This document shows, piece by piece, positions 24,272 through 32,056 of a stretch of 54,111 bases of DNA. The translations under genes were made by a program, and so were the position numbers. Positions within the stretch are counted from its first letter, which is position 1; the number at the start of each line of letters is the position of its first letter. Source of the stretch: Bacteroidota bacterium (GTDB lineage Bacteria > Bacteroidota > Bacteroidia > Flavobacteriales_C > GCA-002722245); contig JAPLEZ010000134.1 of the NCBI GenBank assembly GCA_026390935.1, positions 1-54,111 of the forward strand. The letters run 5' to 3'. The notes under the pieces were generated by a model. The model was not told the DNA's origin. It did no database searches and worked only from the letters and a program-made list of their open reading frames with translations.

Positions 24272-25330
24272 TTATTTGATTTGAATAATCACTCCACCGC
24301 TACAATCATGCTTCGCTCCCGTCACACTTGCCAAGCAATTCGGTAAATTCAAATATCTCAGTACGCCCAGGAAGGCAAAAATTATTGCTTCTTTAAAATC
24401 AATCACCGCCGCTTCAGGCACCACCACTTCTCCGTTTTTGAAATTGAATTTTATTCTTTCTATTAAAAAGGAATTTTTCGCTCCACCTCCTGTAACCAGC
24501 AAAGAACCAGGTTTTATATTCGCAACAATACTTTGAGCAATGTATTCCACAAAAGTGCGCATTTGATCATTTACACTTAATGCCGATGCTTTTAAAATCG
24601 GGAAATAGTTTTTTTCAATGTATTCAATTCCTAATGATTTTGGAGCAGGAAGTTTATTGAATTCCACGGCAGATAAGCTATTCAAAAGATCAACATCCAC
24701 TTTTCCTTCCGCTGAAATTTTTCCACCGTCATCGTATGGTTTTCCAAAATGTTCGGCCAAAACATTTAAAACAATGTTCACCGGACAAATATCGAAAGCC
24801 ATTCTTTTATCACCGCTATTGAAGGACACATTGGCAATTCCTCCCAAATTCAAACAATTATCATATTGAGCAAACAACAGTTGATCACCAATTGGCACCA
24901 GCGGAGCACCTTGTCCGCCAAGGGCCACATCCAAAGTACGGAAATCACCAATCGTTGTTTTTTGCGTTGCAGAAGCTATGTGATTCAAATCGCCGATTTG
25001 CAATGTGAGTCCGATTTCCGGTTGATGAAAAATCGTGTGACCGTGCGAAGAAATAAAATCAACTTCCAGTTTATTTTTGTCGATAAAATTTTTCACCTGC
25101 AAACCCATCCATTTTCCGTAGTTTACATGTAACTTGCTTAAGTCTTCACCGGTATAAGAACGAGCGTTTTGCAGCTGTTCTTTGAGCGAATTATCATAGG
25201 AAATGGTCACGCCCGGACCCGACGTAAAAGTCCAACCGGCGGCGTTTTGCGTAAATTCACAATACGCAATATCCAAACCATCCAATGATGTTCCCGACAT
25301 TAAACCTATAACACGAAATGTTTTTTCCAT
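24272..25330 (-). CDS. anmK: Anhydro-N-acetylmuramic acid kinase
   Basis: AnmK opens and phosphorylates 1,6-anhydro-MurNAc during cell-wall recycling, in the cytosol. It has the ASKHA fold: the phosphate motif GLMSGTSLDGLDIAYCEF (about 9-26), ISSHGHTIFHQPE (about 93-105), LGGIANVSF with FDICPVN (about 167-195, the Bacteroidota variant of the usual FDTGPGN), and LLVTGGGAKNSFLIERI (about 278-294). The 352-residue length is normal. With the glucosaminidase at 5006 it supports active peptidoglycan turnover. It is convergent with purQ, with element B between them. Confidence 0.93.
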   Translation of the reverse strand: MEKTFRVIGLMSGTSLDGLDIAYCEFTQNAAGWTFTSGPGVTISYDNSLKEQLQNARSYTGEDLSKLHVNYGKWMGLQVKNFIDKNKLEVDFISSHGHTIFHQPEIGLTLQIGDLNHIASATQKTTIGDFRTLDVALGGQGAPLVPIGDQLLFAQYDNCLNLGGIANVSFNSGDKRMAFDICPVNIVLNVLAEHFGKPYDDGGKISAEGKVDVDLLNSLSAVEFNKLPAPKSLGIEYIEKNYFPILKASALSVNDQMRTFVEYIAQSIVANIKPGSLLVTGGGAKNSFLIERIKFNFKNGEVVVPEAAVIDFKEAIIFAFLGVLRYLNLPNCLASVTGAKHDCSGGVIIQIK

Positions 25331-25360
25331 TGCGAAAAATTAATGATTTAAATTTACTTT

Positions 25361-26500
25361 ATGAACCTACAACTATCCGAAGAACATAAAATGATTCAAC
25401 AAGCAGCAAGAGATTTTGCACGCAATGAATTGTTACCTGGAGTTATTGAAAGAGATGAAAATCAGACTTTCCCCAAAGAACAAATTAAAAAACTGGCAGA
25501 GCTGGGTTTTCTCGGCATGATGGTGGATCCTAAATACGGTGGTGCGGGAATGGATACCATTTCTTATGTTCTCGCGATGGAAGAAATTTCAAAAATTGAT
25601 GCATCAGTTTCTGTTTGTATGAGCGTGAATAATTCTTTGGTTTGCTGGGGATTGGAAACATATGGCAGCGAAGCACAAAAACAAAAATATTTAGTACCTC
25701 TGGCCAAAGGAGAAAAAATTGGAGCGTTTTGTTTATCAGAGCCAGAAGCCGGATCCGACGCTACTTCCCAAAGCACAACAGCCATCGACAAAGGAGATTA
25801 TTATTTGCTCAACGGCACCAAAAACTGGATCACCAACGGAAGCTCGGCCTCCACATATTTAGTAATCGCTCAAACCGACGTAAGCAAGGGCCACCGTGGC
25901 ATCAATGCATTCATCGTTGAAAAAGGATGGGAAGGATTTGTAGTTGGAAAAAAAGAAAACAAGCTCGGAATCCGCGGTTCCGACACACATTCACTCATGT
26001 TCACCGATGTGAAAGTTCCAAAAGAAAATAGAATTGGTGAAGATGGTTTCGGATTTAAATTCGCGATGAGTACGCTTTCCGGCGGACGAATCGGTATCGC
26101 TTCACAAGCTCTAGGAATTGCCAGCGGCGCCTTTGAACTCGCTACTCAATATTCCAAAGAAAGAAAAGCATTCGGCAAACCTATTTCCGATCATCAAGCC
26201 ATTGCTTTCAAACTCGCCGATATGGCCACTCAAATTGATGCCGCACGTTTGCTTTGCCTCAAAGCTGCATGGCTCAAAGATCAACATGGTGACTACACAG
26301 AAGCCGGCGCAATGGCAAAACTATTTGCTTCTAAAGTAGCGATGGACACTACCATTGAAGCGGTACAAATTCATGGTGGATATGGTTTCGTGAAAGAATA
26401 CCATGTGGAGCGTTTGATGCGTGATGCCAAAATCACTCAGATTTATGAGGGGACGAGCGAGATACAGAAAGTGGTGATTAGTAGGGGGATATTGAAGTAA
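25361..26500 (+). CDS. Acyl-CoA dehydrogenase
   Basis: This flavoenzyme puts a double bond into acyl-CoA and passes electrons to ETF. The 379 residues carry all the family blocks: the FAD/substrate segment FCLSEPEAGSDATSQSTTA (about 126-144), NGTKNWITNG (about 151-160), the middle RIGIASQALGIASGAFELA, and the C-terminal QIHGGYGFVKEYHVERLMRDAKITQIYEGTSEIQK. There the Glu of YEGTSEIQ sits at the usual catalytic base position of short- and medium-chain enzymes. Chain-length preference cannot be fixed; it resembles butyryl-CoA-type enzymes. It stands alone, divergent from anmK. Confidence 0.92.
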   Translation: MNLQLSEEHKMIQQAARDFARNELLPGVIERDENQTFPKEQIKKLAELGFLGMMVDPKYGGAGMDTISYVLAMEEISKIDASVSVCMSVNNSLVCWGLETYGSEAQKQKYLVPLAKGEKIGAFCLSEPEAGSDATSQSTTAIDKGDYYLLNGTKNWITNGSSASTYLVIAQTDVSKGHRGINAFIVEKGWEGFVVGKKENKLGIRGSDTHSLMFTDVKVPKENRIGEDGFGFKFAMSTLSGGRIGIASQALGIASGAFELATQYSKERKAFGKPISDHQAIAFKLADMATQIDAARLLCLKAAWLKDQHGDYTEAGAMAKLFASKVAMDTTIEAVQIHGGYGFVKEYHVERLMRDAKITQIYEGTSEIQKVVISRGILK

Positions 26501-26536
26501 AAATCATATTACATTTTTCAAGTATGAACTTCCGGG

Positions 26537-27073
26537 CATGGGCTTCCCTCTCGGAGGAGAGGGGTGTGTTAGCCTTGCGGGGAGGAGGGAGATGGACCAA
26601 CACCCAATTCTATTTCCCTTTTCTCAATTTCACAAATAATAGTCTTCTCCACATTCATCAAATCATGCATCACTTCACTATCATGAAATCGTAAAGTTTT
26701 ATATCCTAATTTCAAAAGCTCTTCATCTCTTTTCAAATCTTCTTCGTATTTAAAATTGTGAGAATAGCCATCCACTTCAATTATTAATTTAAGCTTTCTA
26801 CAGAGAAAATCCGCGATGTATTTTTCTATTGGTCTTTGTCGTAAAAAGGCATAGCCCGTTTGACTATTTTTTAAAACTTCCGACCATAATCTGATTTCTG
26901 ATAAAGTAGAATCGTGGCGCAAGGATCTGGCAAAACCTTTTAGATTTTTGTTGTAATAACTGAGGGACATGGTGTTTAATTAGGTGAGGTGAAAATAAAA
27001 ATTTCTTTTTATTCCATCTCCCTGCCACCACACAAATCCTACGCACCCCTCTCCTCCGAGAGGGAAACCCATG
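26537..27073. mobile_element. Palindromic element A carrying a DUF559 gene
   Basis: Terminal inverted repeats begin CATGGG at both ends and include an identical hairpin, CCCTCTCGGAGGAGAGGG on the left (26546-26563) and its complement on the right (about 27048-27065). Inward, each arm has a variable stalk and then the shared GGGAGATGGA. The first 30 or so bases of the arms differ at only two places. Between the arms is one gene (26569-26970) whose last codons lie inside the left arm. Element B has the same arms without a gene. No target duplication is obvious at the ends. No transposase is present, so how it moves is unknown. Confidence 0.7.
26569..26970 (-). CDS. DUF559 domain protein, Vsr/PD-(D/E)XK-like endonuclease
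   Basis: This 133-residue protein belongs to DUF559, a family placed with the very-short-patch-repair and restriction-like endonucleases. The fold signature is visible: RHDSTLSEIRLWSEVL (Glu about 25), FLRQRPIEKYIADFLCRKLKLIIEVDGYSH (about 47-76, with Asp in ADF and Glu/Asp in EVDG as likely metal ligands), then KRDEELLKLGYKTLRFHDSEV. The tail GVGPSPSSPQG is low-complexity and is encoded by the stalk of the surrounding palindrome, so the gene and the repeat evolved together. Activity has not been shown here; it could be the element's nuclease, a repair enzyme, or a passenger. It faces the acyl-CoA dehydrogenase. Confidence 0.82.
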   Translation of the reverse strand: MSLSYYNKNLKGFARSLRHDSTLSEIRLWSEVLKNSQTGYAFLRQRPIEKYIADFLCRKLKLIIEVDGYSHNFKYEEDLKRDEELLKLGYKTLRFHDSEVMHDLMNVEKTIICEIEKREIELGVGPSPSSPQG

Positions 27074-27104
27074 TCTGAAAGCACATTATCAAAAAAACAG
27101 GATG

Positions 27105-29024
27105 TTATTTCTTCTCCTCTCCCTTATCCTTCTTCCCTGCATCCATCATCTCCATCAATTTCAACCCAAGCAATCCATTCATAGGATTGGCCTCTCCGCC
27201 ATTTCCATTAATCATCACATCAGGAATTACTTTAATATGTCCTCTACCAATTTCCTCTGTGATTTTGTATTTGGTAAAGTTGTCGCCACCCATTGCTTTA
27301 ACCTGCAATTCGTAAGCAGAAGCAGTGGATTTACCAATAGCAAGAATTTTCTCCGCTTCCGCATTACCGGTAACAGAAATACGTTCAGCTTCAGCATTGG
27401 CAATTAATTTTGTGGCTTCGGAATCCGCAGAAGCTTTCATACGTGTAGCTTCTGCTGCAGCTTGCGCACGCATTTTTGTGGCTTCGGCTTCGGCGTTCAC
27501 TTGTAGTTTCACGCTGGCTCCGTCTCCTTCCGCTTTCTTAACAGTAGCGTTGGCGGTGCGTTCAGCAATTTCCACCGATTGTTGTGCTTTCACAATTTCC
27601 TTTTGCATGTCGGCAATGGCAGTTTCTTTCTCTACACCCTGACGTTTTTCTTGTGCTTTTTTCTGCGTTTCAAAAGTCAACTCTTCCTCTTGCGCAATTT
27701 TTCTATCCGTTAAAGTTTTCATTAATGACGCTGGAGGAACGATATCACCAATCAAAGTATCCACCGCATTCACGTTGTATTCTTCCAATACTTTTCTGAT
27801 ATGATCTTTCGCCGATTGTTGTCTTTCTTTACGAGTTCCCAAGAAAGAAATAACATCGCTGTCCTGTGCCGAGTTACGGAAGTAGTTACCGATAGTAGGT
27901 TCCAAAACCTGCGACACCAAATTGTTCATGTTACCAAAACGCGCGATAACTTTTGGCGCATCGGTAGAAGGAATATGAATGATTTGCGCCACATCCAAAT
28001 TGAAAGGGAAACCATCTTTGGAACGCACAGTGATGGTAGATAAATTTTTATCGAGATTATGCGATTCACTGCGTGCATTTGCCCAGTTCAAAACAAGATT
28101 GGTAGTAGGCACCAACTCCACTTTCATGATGTATTTATTCAAAGGATATTTTCCCGGACCGTAAGGTTCGTTCCAAACACCTTTGAATCCTTTTTCAAAA
28201 ATATTTCCATGCTTGAATTCATCACCGCTTGTATCTTTTCCGTCGGAACCGATATAAGAAATCACAACACCAACGTGTCCGATAGGAATTTCAGTCATTG
28301 GAGTTTCTTCAATTTGTACCGCCCATGGATTGATGTTGTACGAACCCGCCAAAATGATTTGCGGCTGCAATCCACGATTCCCTCCACTTTTCAAAAACAA
28401 ATCGAAATCCTGATAATTATTATGACCATCCACTTGTTTACCTGCAATTTGTCCGTTCTCAATTGGCGCACCATCCAGCGTGGTAACAATACCTACCATG
28501 CTCTCGTGAATTTGCACCATTTCCACTACACTCACTGCAAACAAATGCGTGTTGATTCTATAGGAACCCGCGGTGATATAAGCTGTTTGTCGACCTTTTT
28601 GTCCGCCATTTTTCAAAAACTTCTCAGCGTCTTGAAAATTATCACAATCCACTTTTCTACCTAAGATTGCTCCGGTAGGAATTTCATTTCCATCGTTGGC
28701 CAAAACCAATCCGATTTTTCCTTGGGGAATAATAATAAAACCTTGCAATAACACTTCATATTGCCACACCCATTTCCAGAAATACAATCCTGGCGCTAAA
28801 GTCTTAGCCTGAAAACCAGCTTCGCCGTTGGTGGCAATAATTTTACCGTCGGGCATTTCTCTATCGGCACCCAAAAGCACAAACTTTTTAGTAACCAATC
28901 CGATTTTATCTTCAGGAATAATCACCATTCCAAATAAAACACGAAGGATGAATTTGTAAAAAATAATCATCAATAAAAGAAGCACTACCCACCAGTAGGT
29001 AGCCAATAATTCAGGGAGATTCAT
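27105..29024 (-). CDS. SPFH domain (flotillin/prohibitin-like) membrane protein
   Basis: This is a predicted membrane scaffold. An N-terminal anchor (about 8-34, YWWVVLLLLMIIFYKFILRVLFG) is followed by a long region (about 35-290) with related modules: GRKVDCDNFQDAEKFLKNGG and then ITAGSYRINTHLFAV, repeated as GKQVDGHNNYQDFDLFLKSG and then ILAGSYNINPWAVQ. The SPFH domain proper is about 300-465 (LVLNWANARSESHNLDKNLSTITVRSKDG). An Ala/Glu-rich coiled coil at about 465-600 has AEAEATKMRAQAAAEATRMK. The tail is Lys/Glu-rich. The 639 residues exceed typical flotillins (about 430-500) because of the modules. The promoter side is a 223-bp gap to 29248 in which I see nothing specific. Confidence 0.88.
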   Translation of the reverse strand: MNLPELLATYWWVVLLLLMIIFYKFILRVLFGMVIIPEDKIGLVTKKFVLLGADREMPDGKIIATNGEAGFQAKTLAPGLYFWKWVWQYEVLLQGFIIIPQGKIGLVLANDGNEIPTGAILGRKVDCDNFQDAEKFLKNGGQKGRQTAYITAGSYRINTHLFAVSVVEMVQIHESMVGIVTTLDGAPIENGQIAGKQVDGHNNYQDFDLFLKSGGNRGLQPQIILAGSYNINPWAVQIEETPMTEIPIGHVGVVISYIGSDGKDTSGDEFKHGNIFEKGFKGVWNEPYGPGKYPLNKYIMKVELVPTTNLVLNWANARSESHNLDKNLSTITVRSKDGFPFNLDVAQIIHIPSTDAPKVIARFGNMNNLVSQVLEPTIGNYFRNSAQDSDVISFLGTRKERQQSAKDHIRKVLEEYNVNAVDTLIGDIVPPASLMKTLTDRKIAQEEELTFETQKKAQEKRQGVEKETAIADMQKEIVKAQQSVEIAERTANATVKKAEGDGASVKLQVNAEAEATKMRAQAAAEATRMKASADSEATKLIANAEAERISVTGNAEAEKILAIGKSTASAYELQVKAMGGDNFTKYKITEEIGRGHIKVIPDVMINGNGGEANPMNGLLGLKLMEMMDAGKKDKGEEKK

Positions 29025-29247
29025 AAATATTTATTTAGTTATACGATGAAGTAAATGTATAAATTATTTACACTTTCAATTTATTAATAGAAATAAATAT
29101 TTTGTTAATTATTTTAAGATTTCCCCATCCTTCGTCTCAATAATGGTATTGCGTAAGATAATGTTGCTAAGAAAAATTTACGGGAGTGGAAGTCTTTAAC
29201 TATTTTGGCATTTATATTGTCGTGCACTAAGCTCAAAAATTCATTTC

Positions 29248-29853
29248 ATGAAAAAATATTTTCTCATTGTTGCTATTACAATTCTCATCACCCCTTTCAT
29301 TAATGCTCAGTCACCTTGCACGAATTATTATTACAACTTCTATCCAAAAACCGTTATCTCCATTTCCAATGAAGGAAGCATAAGCAACATTCAATTTACT
29401 CAGGGTAATGCGGTAATTGTTATGGACAGCTATGGCAACATTTCGTCCATCACACCAACAGGAGCAGGAAATTACAGCTACTATGATAATTACGATAAAA
29501 ACACAGGAAATCAAGCACAACTCAAATCGTTTGCAAGCACTGTATTCACATATTTCCCTTTAACAGAAACCAATGGATTAGCAGGAAAAATTAAAAGCAT
29601 TGACACCTTGCAATTCAACTATTACACAACTTTCGATTTTAATGCTCCCTTCGGAAAAATTAAATCTATTGGAGATATAAAAATAGACTACTATGGCACG
29701 AAAGAAATTACACCTTTTGACGGGAAAATTAAAAAAATTGGCGACTATTCGCTGACCTATTTCACCACTTTCGATTTAGATGCAATGAAAGGAAAAATAA
29801 AATTACTGGAAGGGAAAATGGAAAATGTATTGGTGATTCCGAAGTTGTACTAA
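29248..29853 (+). CDS. Secreted protein with internal repeats, unknown function
   Basis: The 201 residues start with a signal peptide (about 1-20, MKKYFLIVAITILITPFINA). From about 105 three or four imperfect repeats of some 24 residues follow, built on GKIKSIDTLQFNYYTTFDF: GKIKSIGDIKIDYYGTKEI, GKIKKIGDYSLTYFTTFDL, GKIKLLEG. Each pairs a Gly-Lys-Ile-Lys turn with an aromatic strand, suggesting a small beta-roll or sheet. No known family is recognised. The stop overlaps the recG stop on the other strand by 4 bp. Confidence 0.7.
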   Translation: MKKYFLIVAITILITPFINAQSPCTNYYYNFYPKTVISISNEGSISNIQFTQGNAVIVMDSYGNISSITPTGAGNYSYYDNYDKNTGNQAQLKSFASTVFTYFPLTETNGLAGKIKSIDTLQFNYYTTFDFNAPFGKIKSIGDIKIDYYGTKEITPFDGKIKKIGDYSLTYFTTFDLDAMKGKIKLLEGKMENVLVIPKLY

Positions 29854-31952
29854 CTTATCCTGCTCCAATTGCTTTTCGGATCGGTCAATGAATTCAAGTG
29901 TGCAGCAATGTATTTATTTTCTTCTTTTTTAATTTCAGGATCATCAGTTAAAATCTCCATTGCTTTCTGACGCGCAATTTGCATGGTTTGAGAATCCTTG
30001 ATTAAATCCGCAATTTTAAAATCCATTACTCCGCTTTGGCGCGTTCCTTCTATGTCGCCGGGACCACGCAATTTTAAATCCACTTCAGCAATTTTAAATC
30101 CGTCGTTGGTTTCACACATGGTTCTCATGCGCAATTTTGCTTCGGGTCCGAGCTTATCGGCCGTCATTAAAACGCAGTAAGATTGCTCAGCTCCCCTACC
30201 CACTCTTCCGCGCAATTGGTGCAATTGGGAGAGTCCGAAACGCTCTGCACTTTCAATAATCATCACTGATGCGTTGGGAACATTCACGCCCACTTCAATC
30301 ACTGTTGTAGCTACCATGATTTGCGCTATGCCGCTTTTGAAACGCTGCATCTCAAAATCTTTTGCATCCGATTTCATCCTTCCATGCAGTACTGCAATTT
30401 GATAATGTGGTGGCTCAAAAGCACGTTGCATGCTTTCATAGCCATCCATTAAATCTTTGTAATCCATTGCTTCGGATTCTTCAATGAGCGGATAGACAAC
30501 ATACACCTGTCGACCCAAAGCAATTTGATCGCGAATGAATCCAAACACGCGTAATCGTCCGCCATCCTTATAATGCAAAGTGGTGATGGGTTTTCTTCCT
30601 GGAGGTAATTCATCAATCACCGACACGTCCAAATCGCCGTACAAAGTCATAGCGAGTGTGCGTGGAATAGGCGTTGCCGTCATCACCAAAACATGCGGAG
30701 GACGCGTATTTTTTCGCCACAATTTAGATCTTTGCGCCACACCAAAACGATGTTGTTCATCAATGACAACGAGACCGATATTTTTAAACTGAACAGGATC
30801 TTCAATGAGTGCATGCGTTCCAACAATTACTTTTAATTCTCCGGACTGGAGTTTTTCAAAAACACTTTGGCGCTCTTTTCCTTTCACTGAACCCGTGAGC
30901 AATTTCACTTCAATTCCCATTGGACGCAACAATTCTTCAAACGAAGCAAAATGCTGATTGGCCAATATTTCCGTGGGCGCCATGATGGCAGCCTGATAGC
31001 CATTATCGAGCGCGATTAAAATACTCAAGAGCGCAACCATCGTTTTTCCGCTTCCCACATCTCCTTGCAACAAACGGTTCATGTGCTGACCCGAACCCAT
31101 GTCTTTGCGAATTTCCTTCACCACTCTTTTTTGCGCGCCGGTGAGTTCAAAAGGCAAATATTTTGAGTAAAAATTATTGAAGTTATCTCCAACTTTATCG
31201 AAAATAAATCCAGCGTAATTTACTTGTCGACCTTGTTTCACTTTTAAAATTCGCAGCTGCGCAAAAAACAATTCATCAAATTTCAAACGCGCAATGGCGC
31301 GATTGGCCAACTCCAAACTTTGTGGCTGATGAATTTGCTGAAAGGCTTGATCCCTCGACATGAACTGCAAATCGGTCACAATTTCCGCATTCAATGTTTC
31401 GGGAATTTTTCCTTTGATTTGCGGCAATAAAACCGTCATCAATTTTCTGATTCCCTTACTGTCTAATCCTCGGTTTTTCATATTCTCCGAAGAATTGTAA
31501 ATCGCCTGAAGGCCTTTCAATTCATTGAAAGCAACAATGGAATACAAAGTCATTTCAGGATGAGAAATATTCATTTTGCTTCCGAACAAAGTCGGCTTGC
31601 CATACACGATATATTCCTTCCCTAGTATCAAAGTCTTTTTTAAAAACATTGCGCTACGAAACCACACCAATTCCAATGCTCCAGAATCATCACGAAGTAT
31701 CGCTGTTAATCTTTTTGCCTTTCCTGTTCCAACTTCTTCCATGCTCACCAAAGTGCCTTTCACCTGCACATATGACTGATCGGAAATGATGGTGCTTATT
31801 TTTTGGAAGTTTGTGCGATCAACATATTTAAAAGGAAAATGATGGAGTAGATCGCCGAAAGTGAAAATGTTTAAGTCGAGTTTAAGCACATCGGCGCGGT
31901 TGGGACCAACACCTTTTAAAAATTCAACTGCTGTGCTTAAAACATCTGACAT
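29850..31952 (-). CDS. recG: ATP-dependent DNA helicase RecG
   Basis: RecG remodels stalled forks and recombination junctions. The N-terminal wedge/OB domain (about 1-250, with GVGPNRADVLKLDLNIFTFGDLLHHFPFKY) precedes the helicase core: Walker A LLQGDVGSGKTMVALL (about 290-306), the DEQH box VVIDEQHRFGVAQRSKL, TATPIPRTLAM, then the C-terminal helicase lobe with VATTVIEVGVNVPNASVMII, HQLRGRVGRG and GDIEGTRQSG, the RecG-specific TRG-type region. The 700-residue length is normal. Its 3' end overlaps the convergent gene at 29853, and a 60-nt hairpin repeat lies just upstream of its start. Confidence 0.95.
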   Translation of the reverse strand: MSDVLSTAVEFLKGVGPNRADVLKLDLNIFTFGDLLHHFPFKYVDRTNFQKISTIISDQSYVQVKGTLVSMEEVGTGKAKRLTAILRDDSGALELVWFRSAMFLKKTLILGKEYIVYGKPTLFGSKMNISHPEMTLYSIVAFNELKGLQAIYNSSENMKNRGLDSKGIRKLMTVLLPQIKGKIPETLNAEIVTDLQFMSRDQAFQQIHQPQSLELANRAIARLKFDELFFAQLRILKVKQGRQVNYAGFIFDKVGDNFNNFYSKYLPFELTGAQKRVVKEIRKDMGSGQHMNRLLQGDVGSGKTMVALLSILIALDNGYQAAIMAPTEILANQHFASFEELLRPMGIEVKLLTGSVKGKERQSVFEKLQSGELKVIVGTHALIEDPVQFKNIGLVVIDEQHRFGVAQRSKLWRKNTRPPHVLVMTATPIPRTLAMTLYGDLDVSVIDELPPGRKPITTLHYKDGGRLRVFGFIRDQIALGRQVYVVYPLIEESEAMDYKDLMDGYESMQRAFEPPHYQIAVLHGRMKSDAKDFEMQRFKSGIAQIMVATTVIEVGVNVPNASVMIIESAERFGLSQLHQLRGRVGRGAEQSYCVLMTADKLGPEAKLRMRTMCETNDGFKIAEVDLKLRGPGDIEGTRQSGVMDFKIADLIKDSQTMQIARQKAMEILTDDPEIKKEENKYIAAHLNSLTDPKSNWSRIS

Positions 31953-31974
31953 GAGATAAAAATAAGGAAAAATC

Positions 31975-32034
31975 TCCCACAGATTTCACAGATCTGCACA
32001 GATGGCTCTGTGTAAATCTGTGAAATCTGTGGGA
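31975..32034. repeat. Palindromic element F (60-nt hairpin)
   Basis: Perfect 19-bp arms TCCCACAGATTTCACAGAT (31975-31993) and ATCTGTGAAATCTGTGGGA (32016-32034) enclose a second stem, CACAGA/TCTGTG. The arms themselves repeat ATCTGTGAAATCTGTG internally. It lies between the codirectional ABC exporter and recG, where it may end or weaken transcription. Sequences of this kind are, to my knowledge, scattered in other Bacteroidota genomes. Confidence 0.8.
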
Positions 32035-32056
32035 AACAAATTTATTTAAAAAAATC

